Assembly: GCF_001905445.1 (NCBI RefSeq)
Contig: NZ_LIVQ01000007.1
Coordinates: 10,953-74,952 of the forward strand
Direction: 5' to 3'
DNA from: Streptomyces sp. CB00455
GTDB lineage: Bacteria; Actinomycetota; Actinomycetes; Streptomycetales; Streptomycetaceae
DNA: 64,000 nucleotides
This document shows positions 1-9,438 of the stretch, in pieces. Position 1 is the stretch's first letter. Each line of letters starts with the position of its first letter. Both the position numbers and the translations under genes were made by a program. The notes under the pieces are model-generated. The model saw only the letters and a program-made list of their open reading frames with translations. It did not search any database and was not told where the DNA came from.

Positions 1-1151
<1,151 letters not shown>

Positions 1152-1466
1152 GTCAGTCCTTCTTCCTGTCTCGGTGCTTCCTGCTGTCGGCTGCCTTCTC
1201 CTGACGCCGGTCGCCTTGGTGGCACCGAGCGCGGGGACCGCACTCGTGGCACGCCCTGGAGCCCGCCGACTCGATACGCCTTCCCAGAACCGCGGCAGCA
1301 ACGCGAGACCGGACGGCCGGCGAGATTCCCATCCTCACGCACCGGTGACGCGCGCCACATCATCGACGCGGCCGGGCAGCGCGTGTTCCTCCCGGAGCGG
1401 TCCTGCACGGCGCGGGCGCCGGCGACCCGAGCCCGGTGGCGCCGCGCCGCCCGGTCCCGGCACGCT
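1152..1466. other. katG upstream region with a doubtful 61-codon ORF
   Basis: This 315-bp gap lies between the maleylpyruvate-isomerase-family gene and katG. On the minus strand a 61-codon ORF (1338 to 1153) ends one base before the katG GTG. It is rich in Arg, Lys and Cys (ACHECGPRARCH, then a basic tail). It has no recognisable domain and could be chance coding in GC-rich DNA or a remnant of an upstream regulator. No clear FurA operator or -10/-35 pair was recognised. Confidence 0.25.
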
Positions 1467-2210
1467 TCACCGCTTCCAGTCCGGAAGCGGGGGCAGGTCG
1501 CCGGGCGGCTCGACCGTGAGGGCGCTCCCGTCCGTGCGACCGGCCAGCCAGGCCAGGACCTCGGCCGCCGGGCCGCTCACCAGCGGACCGCGGCCGTCAC
1601 CGAAGGAATGGACCGCCGGATCCCCCTCCACCCGCAGCCGCAGCGGCGGCATCGCCGGGTCGTGCAGCAGCCGCCCGAGCGTCCGGCGCGTCTCCCGGGC
1701 CACGAAGGCGTCCGGCCACTGCGCCGGGGTGTGACCGGCGGCCAGGTCGACGTGGTGGACCTCCAGCTCCCGCAGCAGGCTCCACAGGACGCCCCGCGCC
1801 GGCCGCAGGCCCCCGCCGAGCCAACTGACCTCCACGTCCCACTTGTCTCCCGGGTGATCGGCGATCGCCCCCAGGACCCGCCGCAGCGAGGCGTCCAGGT
1901 CGCTGCGGATGGCCCCGGCGCCGCGGCGCGCACCTTCTTCGATCTCACGGTCCCGGGTCGCCTCGTCCGGGTACTGCTCCAGGTCGGCGCCGGTGCGGGC
2001 GGCGGTCAGCAGCCGTACGCGGGAATCGGCGGCGCGCGCGAGGTGGGTCAGCACGTGCGCGCGGGTCCAGCCGGGGAGCGCACTGGGTGCGTGCACCTGA
2101 GGGTCGGTCAGGGCGCCCGCGGTGCGCAGCACGGCATCGGCCGAGGGCGTCAGGAGGGGGAGCAGTTCGGCGGGGTCCGCACGGTGGGCGGTGGGGCGGG
2201 ATGCACTCAT
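1467..2210 (-). CDS. Maleylpyruvate isomerase family mycothiol-dependent enzyme
   Basis: 247-residue member of the DinB-like MDMPI superfamily, cytoplasmic enzymes that use mycothiol as thiol cofactor for isomerisation or thiol transfer. The substrate cannot be told from sequence. The N-terminal metal-binding helix contains WTRAHVLTHLA (His52 and His56), and a second helix carries ELEVHHVDLAAG, whose Glu/His residues complete the metal site in the family. The C-terminal part has the usual MDMPI_C pattern ending in PPLPDWKR. ATG at 2210 is preceded by GGAAGGAG; reading from further upstream would add an Arg/Pro-rich stretch with no homology. It lies in the same direction as katG but 315 bp away, so it is probably a separate transcript. 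Confidence 0.85.
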   Translation of the reverse strand: MSASRPTAHRADPAELLPLLTPSADAVLRTAGALTDPQVHAPSALPGWTRAHVLTHLARAADSRVRLLTAARTGADLEQYPDEATRDREIEEGARRGAGAIRSDLDASLRRVLGAIADHPGDKWDVEVSWLGGGLRPARGVLWSLLRELEVHHVDLAAGHTPAQWPDAFVARETRRTLGRLLHDPAMPPLRLRVEGDPAVHSFGDGRGPLVSGPAAEVLAWLAGRTDGSALTVEPPGDLPPLPDWKR

Positions 2211-2396
2211 GGCGCATCTCCTTCCCCGCGCCCGCGACCTGACGCCGTGCACGCGCCACGAACGCCCGAACGGCAGGTCCACCGGCCCACTGCCCGCTCT
2301 CCTGCGGTGAGCGGCCCCCACCCCGCCGGGGACGGGACGGGCGGTGAGTAGCCTGGTCGTCATCGAAACGACGGGGCGGGCGGGGCGGGGAGCGGC

Positions 2397-3170
2397 ATGC
2401 GGCACCAGCAGGTGTTGGACAAACTGGCGGCGCGCGGGCACGTCCGGGCGCTGGACGAGGAACTGGCGCGCTGGGTGGGCGGGCAGATGCTCCTGCCGGG
2501 CCTCTCGCACGAGGAACTCGCCCATAGGGTGATCCCCCCGGTGCTCGCCCGGTGGCGCTGCCTGCTCGACTCCGAGGAGGTGCGCCCCGCCACCAAGGAC
2601 GTGGTCCGGGTGGCGCTCGCGACGCTGCTGCACAAGTACGGCTTCCAGGACGCCGCCGTCACCGCCCAGGCGGTCGCGGCGGTGGACGCGCTGAACCGCG
2701 CAGTGGTGCTCTCCGACGCGTTCGAGCGCCGGTCCGAGGACATCAAGCAGCTGCTGGGCACGCCGCCCGCCCCGCTGTCCCGGCGCCCGGCCTCAGCCCG
2801 GTCCCTCACGTTCCTGCGCGTCGGCGACGTCCTGTCGATCGAGCTGGACGGCGCGTTCCACGCCGCGTACGTGTGGCAGGTGACCGGGCTGAACGAGGCA
2901 CCGGTGATCGAGTTCTACTGCGGCACCTTCACCCGTCCGCCCGCGCTCGCGGACCTGGCGGGCCGCGAGGCGGCCCGGCCGGGCGGCCGCGCACGTTTCC
3001 TGGTCGACGGGCTGACGTACCTCCCCGACCCGGCCCACCAGGTGCGGGCGGTGGCGGCCGCGCACGGACAAGGGCCCCGCGGCGGCGAACCCGGTCCCGC
3101 GCAGGGGCTCTACACGATGACGGACATCCTGACGCTCCAGCGGCACATCGGCGAACTGCGCGCTCAGTGA
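2397..3170 (+). CDS. Conserved hypothetical protein
   Basis: 257 residues, no domain that I recognise. The protein is soluble, with an acidic N-terminal helical half (VLDKLAARGHVRALDEELARW at the start) and a more beta-rich C-terminal half from about residue 135 (LTFLRVGDVLSIELDGAFH), ending in a short helix. There is no signal peptide or membrane segment. ATG at 2397 follows GGGGAGCGGC and codon use is typical of the genome, so it is a real gene. It is transcribed divergently from the MDMPI gene with about 190 bp between starts. The SH3-like look of the C-terminal half is only an impression. Confidence 0.7.
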   Translation: MRHQQVLDKLAARGHVRALDEELARWVGGQMLLPGLSHEELAHRVIPPVLARWRCLLDSEEVRPATKDVVRVALATLLHKYGFQDAAVTAQAVAAVDALNRAVVLSDAFERRSEDIKQLLGTPPAPLSRRPASARSLTFLRVGDVLSIELDGAFHAAYVWQVTGLNEAPVIEFYCGTFTRPPALADLAGREAARPGGRARFLVDGLTYLPDPAHQVRAVAAAHGQGPRGGEPGPAQGLYTMTDILTLQRHIGELRAQ

Positions 3171-3449
3171 TGTGACCGGAAAGGTTCACAGCACGAGCGG
3201 CGCCCTCTCGCTTTCCTCTGGGAAAGCCTGCCGCCACGGGCCCCGTTCGGAGCAATGCCGTAGCAGGGCGTCATCCTGCCGGTACGCCACGGCAGCACGG
3301 TCCCGGGGCGGCCGGTGCGCCCTCCCCGGGCCCGCCGTCGAGTTGCGGCGGACCCGATCGGGGCGCGGTGTTGGGGAGGGGCACGGGATGAGCGCGGGAC
3401 ATCGAGGTCGCCGCGCGTCGCGTGCCGTACCGCACTGGAGGATTCACCG

Positions 3450-4301
3450 ATGAGCGCTGGAAACGGTTTCCTGAACACCGAGCAGCTGATGACCCTGACG
3501 GCCTACGACGCCGAGGGCGAGAAGATCGGCAGCATCGGGCAGGTGTACCGCGACGACGCGACCGGGCGGCCCGAGTGGGTCACCGTCAAGACCGGCTGGT
3601 TCGGGATGAAGGAGTCCTTCGTCCCCCTCGCGGGTGCCCGCAGCGACGGCCGGGCCCTGCACGTCCCGCACGTCAAGGACGTCGTCAAGGACGCCCCGCG
3701 CGTCGACGCCGACCAGCACCTGGACGCCGCCGAGGAGCACAGGCTCTACCAGCACTACGGCCTGGCCGGTTCCGACGGCAACGGCAAGGCCAAGGGCAAC
3801 GGCAAGGCCAAGGGGAATGGCAATGGCAACGGCAAGGGGCACCGCACCGCCGTGGACGCACCCGGCATCGCCACGGGGACGTACGTCGACGAGCGGAGTG
3901 AAGGCCGCGGCAAGGACGAGCTGATCCGCTCGGAGGAGCGGCTGCACGCGGGCACCACCACCGAGGAAGTCGGCCGCGCCCGCCTGAAGAAGGTCGTCGT
4001 CACCGAGAACGTCACCACCACCGTCCCCGTCAGCCACGAGGAGGTCCGGGTCGTGCGCGAGCCCGTCCGCGAGGGCGAGCGCGTACGGGGCGGCATCGGC
4101 GGGGCGCAGACGGAGGTGACCCTCCACGCCGAGCGCGCGGTGACGCGCAAGGAGGCCGTGCCCGTCGAGCGCGTGCGCATGGAGACGGACAAGGTCACGG
4201 AGCAGCAGGAAGTCTCGGACACCATCCGCAAGGAACAGGTCCGCTACGAGGAGGGCAAGGACTCCCGCCGCGGTGAGGGCCGGAAGGCCCCCCGCCGCTG
4301 A
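3450..4301 (+). CDS. PRC-barrel and DUF2382 domain protein
   Basis: 283 residues in three parts. An N-terminal PRC-barrel (about 8-90; YDAEGEKIGSIGQVY, then WVTVKTGWFG) is followed by a low-complexity Gly/Asn/Lys linker (about 111-130, GNGKAKGNGKAKG). The C-terminal DUF2382 domain (about 145-270) shows the family's repeated Arg/Glu/Val pattern (LIRSEERLHAGT, VPVSHEEVRVVREPV, VPVERVRM). Such proteins are cytoplasmic and linked by family annotation to stress physiology in actinobacteria and cyanobacteria; no biochemical activity is established. The ATG at 3450 is preceded by CTGGAGG; an upstream in-frame start would add an unrelated Arg-rich stretch. The gene stands alone. Confidence 0.85.
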   Translation: MSAGNGFLNTEQLMTLTAYDAEGEKIGSIGQVYRDDATGRPEWVTVKTGWFGMKESFVPLAGARSDGRALHVPHVKDVVKDAPRVDADQHLDAAEEHRLYQHYGLAGSDGNGKAKGNGKAKGNGNGNGKGHRTAVDAPGIATGTYVDERSEGRGKDELIRSEERLHAGTTTEEVGRARLKKVVVTENVTTTVPVSHEEVRVVREPVREGERVRGGIGGAQTEVTLHAERAVTRKEAVPVERVRMETDKVTEQQEVSDTIRKEQVRYEEGKDSRRGEGRKAPRR

Positions 4302-4548
4302 CGCGACACAGCCCCTCCCGCGCCCGGCCGGCGGCTTCTGCCCCCGGCCGGGCGTTCCTCTGCCGCGGGGGGCCTGTGGGAAGGCCCGGCCCGCTCGCCG
4401 GCCGCCGCCGCGCCGGACGGGTGAAGGAACCCTCCCGGTCGCTCTTCTGGCGCCACCTGGGCCGCTGCCCCGCCGTGGCGCGCGGGGGAGTGCCGGCTGT
4501 CACGGGTAGAACGGGCACCCAGACGGTTCGGACTTCCGGGGTGATGTC

Positions 4549-6153
4549 GTGGCGCAGACGGGCGAGCCGAGCGGGACCGGAGGATGCCGCAAAGGGCCCG
4601 GGCGCCGCCGGGTGGTGCTGGGGATTGCCGCCGCCGCGCTCGCCTCGTGGCCCTCCGGTTTGAAGACGGCCGCGGCGGCGGAAACCGCCTCAGGCCCCAG
4701 CGGCGGGGACGCCTCAGGCTCCGGACCCGGGGGGAGCGGCGGGCTCGACGTACGCGCGGAGAACGCGCTGCCCGGCTCTCCCGACTGGCGGATCACCCGG
4801 ACCGGTCCGGCGCGCGCCGTCGAGGGCTACGCCGACCGGGTCAGCGTCCGCGCCGGCGAGCCGCTCGCCCTGCGGGTCTCCACGACCTCGCCGTCCTACA
4901 CCGTCTCGGCCTACCGGATGGGCTGGTACGGCGGCGCCCGGGCCCGACTGGTCTGGCGGTCGGCCGCCCTGCCCGGCATGCGGCAACCGCCGGCCAGGAT
5001 CGATCCCGGCACCCGCATGGCGCACGCCGCCTGGGAGCCGACGGCGCGGGTGGACACCTCCGGGTGGCCGGAGGGTTGTTACCTGCTGCGCCTGGACACC
5101 CGGGACGGGCAGGCCCAGCGCTACGTGCCGGTCACCGTCCGGTCCTCCTCGGCCGCCGGCCGCACGGTCCTGGTCAACGCCGTGGCCACCTGGCAGGCGT
5201 ACAACCGGTGGGGCGGCGCCGACCTCTACCGGGGGCCGACGGGCAGGAGCGGATCGCGCTCCCTCCAGGTCTCCTTCGACCGCCCGTACGCCAACAGACG
5301 GGGGGCCGGGCAGTTCCTGGTGTTCGAGGCGCCCCTGATCGCCCTCGCCGAGCGTCTGGGCCTCCCCCTGGCGTACGCGACGGGGCTGGACGTGGCCCGC
5401 GACCCGGGCTTCCTGAGCGGGGCCGCCGCGCTGGTCTCACCGGGCCACGACGAGTACTGGAGTCCCGAGCAGCGCCGCCACGTCACCCGGGCGCGCGACG
5501 CGGGGACGAACCTGGCCGTGCTCGGCGCCAACTGCTGCTACCGCCGGGTCCGCTTCGCCGCCTCCCCGGCGGGGCCGGACCGCATCGTCGTCTGCTACAA
5601 GGGCGACTACGCCCAGGACCCCGGCTTCCAGCAGGGCTCCGCGCCCACGAACGACTTCCGGCGCGCGCCCGCCCCCGACCCGGAGAGCTCGCTGCTCGGC
5701 GTGATGTACGACGGCTACCCGGTCGACGCCCCCTATGTGGTGACCCACCCGGACCACTGGCTCCTGGCCGGTACCGGGGCGCGGGCCGGTGACTCCTTCC
5801 CGCACCTGGTGGGGGTCGAGTTCGACCGCGTGAACCCGGCCTTCCCGACGCCGCGCCCGATCGAGGTCCTCGCGCATTCCCCGGTGGTCTGCAAGGGCCG
5901 GGCCTCGTACGCGGACACGGCCTACCTGTCCCTGCCGGGCGGCGCCGCGGTCTTCGCGACGGGCACCATGCGCTGGGTCGAGGCCCTGGACGCGAGCGGG
6001 CCCGGTGGCGGCAAGGCCAACCACGGCCTGGACGCCCGGGCCGGGCAGTTCACGCGCACGGTCACCGCCAACGTCCTGCGGGCGTTCGCACGGGGGCCGG
6101 CCGGGCGGACCAACCCGGCCGAGGACAACCTGGCCGCCGGTGCAGGGGGATGA
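4549..6153 (+). CDS. Exported N,N-dimethylformamidase beta-subunit-like protein
   Basis: 534 residues. The N-terminus has a twin-arginine-type leader (GRRRVVLGIAAAALAS, cleavage near AAAAETA). The rest matches the N,N-dimethylformamidase beta-subunit-like family (YRMGWYGGARARLVWRS, AYNRWGGADLYRG, LVSPGHDEYWSPEQRRHV). That subunit carries the catalytic domain in true DMFase, an amide hydrolase using mononuclear iron. Many exported Streptomyces relatives have unknown substrates, so the reaction is not claimed. No small DMFase alpha-subunit gene is adjacent. The start is a GTG at 4549; its ribosome-binding site is weak (CCGGGGTGA), so the exact start is uncertain. It is followed by an unusual palindrome-rich intergenic region. 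Confidence 0.8.
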   Translation: MAQTGEPSGTGGCRKGPGRRRVVLGIAAAALASWPSGLKTAAAAETASGPSGGDASGSGPGGSGGLDVRAENALPGSPDWRITRTGPARAVEGYADRVSVRAGEPLALRVSTTSPSYTVSAYRMGWYGGARARLVWRSAALPGMRQPPARIDPGTRMAHAAWEPTARVDTSGWPEGCYLLRLDTRDGQAQRYVPVTVRSSSAAGRTVLVNAVATWQAYNRWGGADLYRGPTGRSGSRSLQVSFDRPYANRRGAGQFLVFEAPLIALAERLGLPLAYATGLDVARDPGFLSGAAALVSPGHDEYWSPEQRRHVTRARDAGTNLAVLGANCCYRRVRFAASPAGPDRIVVCYKGDYAQDPGFQQGSAPTNDFRRAPAPDPESSLLGVMYDGYPVDAPYVVTHPDHWLLAGTGARAGDSFPHLVGVEFDRVNPAFPTPRPIEVLAHSPVVCKGRASYADTAYLSLPGGAAVFATGTMRWVEALDASGPGGGKANHGLDARAGQFTRTVTANVLRAFARGPAGRTNPAEDNLAAGAGG

Positions 6154-6225
6154 GGACGCTCCGCCCCGGGGCCGCCTCGCCCTGCTTCCCCGGCCCGCGC
6201 ATCTTGACCTCTCGCCCCCTCCAGG

Positions 6226-6253
6226 AGCATGGTGGGAGCGCTCCCACCATGCT
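6226..6253. promoter_or_regulatory. 28-bp perfect palindrome containing a CebR-box-like 14-mer
   Basis: AGCATGGTGGGAGC is followed immediately by its exact reverse complement, a perfect 28-bp palindrome without a loop. The central 14 bp (6233-6246), TGGGAGCGCTCCCA, equal the consensus operator known for the LacI-family cellulose regulators CebR and CelR of Streptomyces and Thermobifida. It lies 73 bp after the DMFase-like stop and 227 bp before the cofilin-like gene, so it could be an operator, a terminator stem, or both. Confidence 0.6.
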
Positions 6254-6327
6254 TCGTCCGGTACTTCCTTTCCCGGAGCCTCCGTTCCAGGAGGTGCGAG
6301 CTCCCGTGCCCTGACACGGGAAGGCAA

Positions 6328-6371
6328 ACGGTTCGCCCCGGACCACGCCGTCGGCGCCCGGGGCGAACCGT
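6328..6371. terminator. Long hairpin (14-bp perfect stem, 16-nt loop)
   Basis: ACGGTTCGCCCCGG at 6328-6341 pairs perfectly with CCGGGGCGAACCGT at 6358-6371. No T-run follows, which is common for Streptomyces terminators. A smaller hairpin (CCCGTG/CACGGG, about 6303-6319) sits just upstream. The position, after one gene and about 110 bp before the next, suits a terminator or a 5'-leader structure of the following gene. The remaining part of 6154-6480 shows nothing else. Confidence 0.5.
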
Positions 6372-6480
6372 CGCCGTCCGGCATCCGAAGCCGGCAGTGG
6401 GTCCGGTACGCGCGTCGCATCCTCGGCAGGTCTGCGTCGTTGATTTCAGGTCCCGGCCCGCAACCGAAAGCGAGACCTAC

Positions 6481-6882
6481 GTGAGCAGCCCGATCGGCCT
6501 GTCTGAGGAAGGTGCCGGCGCCCTCCAGCGCCTGAAGGACAGGCGGGAGGTCAACACCGTGATCCTCCGTCACGCAGACACACCCCGCGTCCTGGCCGTG
6601 GAGTTGGAGGGGAACCTGACCCATGACGAGCTGCTGGAGGCCCTGCCCCCGGACGAGCCGCGCCTGATCGTGCACGAGCTGTCCTTCGCGACCCGGGAGG
6701 GCATGCGCAGGCACGAGCGGTTGCTGATCCTGTGGGTGCCACCGGCGGCGGACGGACAAGAGGAGCCCTACACACTCGGCTTCCGCGACCTGAAGGCGTT
6801 CCTCACGGGCGTGCACGTCCACCACACGGCCAAGGCGAAGGAGGAGCTGGCTTACCGACGGCTCGTCGCCCTGACCGGTTGA
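6481..6882 (+). CDS. ADF/cofilin-homology domain protein
   Basis: 133 residues that align end to end with the eukaryotic actin-depolymerising factor/cofilin fold. GLSEEGAGALQRLKDRR matches the N-terminal helix after the regulatory Ser. HDELLEALPPDEPRLIVHEL matches the 'F...LP.(N/D)(D/E)CRY.(V/I)YD' core. EGMRRHERLLILWVPPAA matches 'EG.(K/R)(K/R)SK..FI.W.P..A', and FRDLKAFLTGVHVHHTA matches the long actin-binding helix with 'SKD.L...L.G....(V/I)QA'. In eukaryotes this domain binds and severs actin; its role in a bacterium is unknown. The GTG start at 6481 has only a weak upstream GAAAGCGAG, but the protein then begins exactly where cofilin does. The gene is monocistronic. The assignment comes from my reading of motif order, not from a search. 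Confidence 0.75.
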   Translation: MSSPIGLSEEGAGALQRLKDRREVNTVILRHADTPRVLAVELEGNLTHDELLEALPPDEPRLIVHELSFATREGMRRHERLLILWVPPAADGQEEPYTLGFRDLKAFLTGVHVHHTAKAKEELAYRRLVALTG

Positions 6883-7095
6883 CCGGTTGACCAGCTCACC
6901 CGCCAGCCGGCCCGGCTGACTGCCGAGACCGTGGCCGTCATCGCGATGGCATCGGGTGGTGCCGCGAAGTGTGCGCCGGGCGCCGCCGCCACAACGGCGG
7001 CCGCCTGGTTCGCCGCGGCGCCCCCGCGGCTGCCGGTCCGACGCCACGGCGACCGGCGGGCCTCGGAGCGCACCAGGAGGCCGCGCCAACCCCCT

Positions 7096-7749
7096 TCAGT
7101 CCGTCTCCGGTCCGTCCGGCCCTCCGGCGCCGCCGCCCGCCGACCGGTCTCGCGGTCCGTCCACCGGCATGGTCCAGAAACCGTCGAGGGTGGCCAGCAC
7201 CAGCCGGCAGACCGTCTCCGGGTCGGCGCCGGCGAGGGGTTCGCGGGCGGCGACCGTCCGCATCAGGCCGATGCCCAGCAGCCAGGCCATGGCCAGGTCG
7301 GCTCGCAGGGCGCCGTCGCCGGAGGGGGACAGGCCGGCCAGCACCTTCTGGTACTCCCCGCCCAGCTCCCGCAAGGTCCCGCTCGCCTCGTCCCCACGCC
7401 CGACGGACCTCAGGTACACCTCCTGCGAGCGGTCGGCTCCCGCCGCGCTGCGCGTGAGCAGCGAGCGCAGCGCGGTCTCGAAGAGGTCCTGCGGCGCGGT
7501 CGCGCGCAGCTGCTCCAGATCGCCCCGGGCGACGACCTCGGTCAGGAGCCTGTGCTTGGAGCCGAAGTAGCGGAAGAGAAGCGCCTGGTTGGCCCCGACG
7601 CGCTCGGCTATCGCCCGGACCGTGGTGCGTTCGTAGCCCCTTTCGGCGAACAGGTCAGCGGCGGCTTCGAGCAGCCTGAGACGCGTGCCCGCGGCGTTCC
7701 TCGGCCGCTCCGCGGGCTGCGGGGGGCGGGGGGATTCGTCCACGCTCAT
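7096..7749 (-). CDS. TetR/AcrR family transcriptional regulator (partner of P450)
   Basis: 217 residues. The N-terminal TetR DNA-binding domain spans about 18-75 (TRLRLLEAAADLFAERGYE, then VRAIAERVGANQALLFRYFGSKH, the helix-turn-helix and the Y-F-x-SK motif). The C-terminal ligand domain is of the type found in many Streptomyces TetR proteins (GALRADLAMAWLLGIGLMR). It ends in a Gly/Pro tail. It is transcribed divergently from a cytochrome P450 with 105 bp between starts. A palindrome in that gap is a likely operator, so it probably represses the P450 and itself. Confidence 0.9.
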   Translation of the reverse strand: MSVDESPRPPQPAERPRNAAGTRLRLLEAAADLFAERGYERTTVRAIAERVGANQALLFRYFGSKHRLLTEVVARGDLEQLRATAPQDLFETALRSLLTRSAAGADRSQEVYLRSVGRGDEASGTLRELGGEYQKVLAGLSPSGDGALRADLAMAWLLGIGLMRTVAAREPLAGADPETVCRLVLATLDGFWTMPVDGPRDRSAGGGAGGPDGPETD

Positions 7750-7821
7750 GGTCCTCTCCGACGGTCCGTCAGGATAACCGCCACGAGGCGTCGTTGACCG
7801 GCCGGATGGCTGGTCCTACGT

Positions 7822-7839
7822 TGCAAGCAGCTGCTTACA
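7822..7839. promoter_or_regulatory. Candidate TetR operator between tetR and P450
   Basis: TGCAAGCAGCTGCTTACA is an almost perfect palindrome (core AAGCAGCTGCTT at 7825-7836 is perfect; one mismatched pair in the flanks). It ends 15 bp before the P450 start codon and lies within the 105-bp divergent promoter region, a typical place and size for a TetR-family operator. Confidence 0.55.
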
Positions 7840-7854
7840 TCCAGGGAGGCCGCA

Positions 7855-9048
7855 ATGACGACCACCGGCACCACCCCCCTCGCCTACCCCTTCAACACCG
7901 CCGAGGGACTCGGGCTCGCCGAGGAGTACGAGCGTGTGCGCGACCGGCCCGGCCTCTTGCGCGTGCAGATGCCGTACGGTGAGCCGGCCTGGCTGGTCAC
8001 CCGCTACGCGGACGCCCGCCTCGTGCTGGGCGACGCGCGTTTCAGCCGTGCGGCGGGCAGCACCCGCGACGAGCCCCGCCAGTCCGAGGGCCGTACCGAC
8101 AGCGGGATCCTCGGCATGGACCCGCCCGACCACACCAGGCTCCGGTCCCTGGTGGCCAAGGCGTTCACCGTTCGCCAGGTCGAGAAGCTGCGGCCCCGGG
8201 TACGCGCGCTCACCGCCGGGCTGCTCGACGAGCTGGAGGCGGCCGGGCCACCGGTCGACCTCGTCGACCGCTACGCGCTGCCCATCCCGGTGGCCGTGAT
8301 CTGCCGGCTGCTGGGGGTGCCGGTGGCGGACCGCCCGCGCTTTCGGGTGTGGAGCGACGCCGCGCTGTCGACCAGCTCCCTCACGGCCGAGGAGTTCCAC
8401 GCCAGCCGCGAGGAACTGCGTTCCTACATGGCGGAGTTGATCGAACTGCACCGCCGGGACCCGCAGGACGACCTGATGACGGCGCTCATCGAGGCCCGGG
8501 ACGGCGACGACGACCGGCTTTCCGAGCTGGAGCTCATCGACCTGTGCGTGGCGGTCCTGGTGGCCGGGCACGAGACGACGGCGTCCCAGATCCCCAACTT
8601 CGTCCTCACCCTCCTCGACCACCCGGACCAGCTCGCGCTGCTGCGGCAGAACCCCGGCCTGATCGGACGGGCGGTGGAGGAGCTGCTGCGTTTCGTGCCG
8701 CTCGGCAGCGGGGCCGGGCAGGCCCGGTACGCCACCGAGGACATCGAGGTCGGCGGCACCCTCGTCAGGGCCGGGGACCCGCTGCTGGTCGCGACCGGCG
8801 CCGCCAACCGCGACGCACTGCGCTTCACCGCCCCCGGGGTCCTCGACGTCGAACGCCCGGCCAACCAGCACCTCGGTTTCGGCCACGGCGTCCACCACTG
8901 CCTGGGGGCGCAGCTGGCCCGCATGGAACTCCAGGAAGCCCTCGGCGCCCTCCTCCTGCGCTTTCCCGGTCTCAAAGTCGTCGGCGACGTCACGTGGAAG
9001 ACGCAGATGCTGGTGCGCGGGCCGCGCGTCATGCCGATCGGGTGGTGA
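7855..9048 (+). CDS. Cytochrome P450
   Basis: 397-residue soluble bacterial P450 of the CYP105/107-like class. I-helix AGHETT at 237-242 is the oxygen-activating motif, the ExxR of the K helix is in EELLRF, and the haem-ligand loop is GFGHGVHHCLGAQLAR with Cys349 as the thiolate ligand. It performs a monooxygenation, substrate unknown; ferredoxin and reductase must come from elsewhere, since none is encoded next to it. ATG at 7855 follows AGGGAGG at good spacing. Expression is likely under the divergent TetR. Streptomyces P450s of this type act in secondary metabolism or xenobiotic oxidation. Confidence 0.93.
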   Translation: MTTTGTTPLAYPFNTAEGLGLAEEYERVRDRPGLLRVQMPYGEPAWLVTRYADARLVLGDARFSRAAGSTRDEPRQSEGRTDSGILGMDPPDHTRLRSLVAKAFTVRQVEKLRPRVRALTAGLLDELEAAGPPVDLVDRYALPIPVAVICRLLGVPVADRPRFRVWSDAALSTSSLTAEEFHASREELRSYMAELIELHRRDPQDDLMTALIEARDGDDDRLSELELIDLCVAVLVAGHETTASQIPNFVLTLLDHPDQLALLRQNPGLIGRAVEELLRFVPLGSGAGQARYATEDIEVGGTLVRAGDPLLVATGAANRDALRFTAPGVLDVERPANQHLGFGHGVHHCLGAQLARMELQEALGALLLRFPGLKVVGDVTWKTQMLVRGPRVMPIGW

Positions 9049-9102
9049 CCGCCGTGACATGGACGGTGCGCGTCGGTCCCGGCCAGTGCCCGGGGTCGGG
9101 CA

Positions 9103-9378
9103 TGGCCGCGGTTCTTCGTCTGGATCTTCGCCCGTCTCTTCGCCACCCATGTGCCCCGAGCGCTGCGCCCGCGGCTCGCCGCCTGGCTGGTACAGCCCGT
9201 CATCGTCGTTCCCGAGCTGCACGCGTGGATCCAGGGCGGCGTGCACGCCTTCCGGATCCGCCGTCCCGCGCCGCTGCCGCTCGCGGACGACAAACTGGGC
9301 TCGATCCGGACGCCGTTCCACCTGATCATGGGCAGGCGCAGTCTGCTCGTGCACCCCACGCGGCAGCTGGAGCGCGTA
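9103..9378 (+). pseudogene. Remnant of an alpha/beta-fold hydrolase
   Basis: After the P450 stop there is no intact gene until 9439. In the + frame about 90 codons read as the cap and late core of an alpha/beta hydrolase. It begins PRFFVWIFARLFATH and then has VPELHAWIQGGVHAF, followed by SIRTPFHLIMGRRS, the usual 'I..P..LI.G..D' strand preceding the catalytic acid. The nucleophile elbow and the catalytic-His end are absent, and no start or stop fits. I read this as a decayed gene. The rest of 9049-9438 holds nothing recognisable. Confidence 0.45.
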
Positions 9379-9438
9379 CCACGCAGTGCCTGCCGGGTCA
9401 GCGGTCAGGGGCGGTGCCTGCGCCGCGGCGCGCGCCGG

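Noticed and set aside
1153..1338. Truncated furA upstream of katG
   Set aside because: The short ORF has a few Cys and basic residues but no Fur winged helix or HHHxxC site; the resemblance was too weak to claim.
4302..4548. Small gene in the gap before the DMFase-like gene
   Set aside because: Short frames exist on both strands but are Pro/Arg-rich without ribosome-binding sites or motifs.
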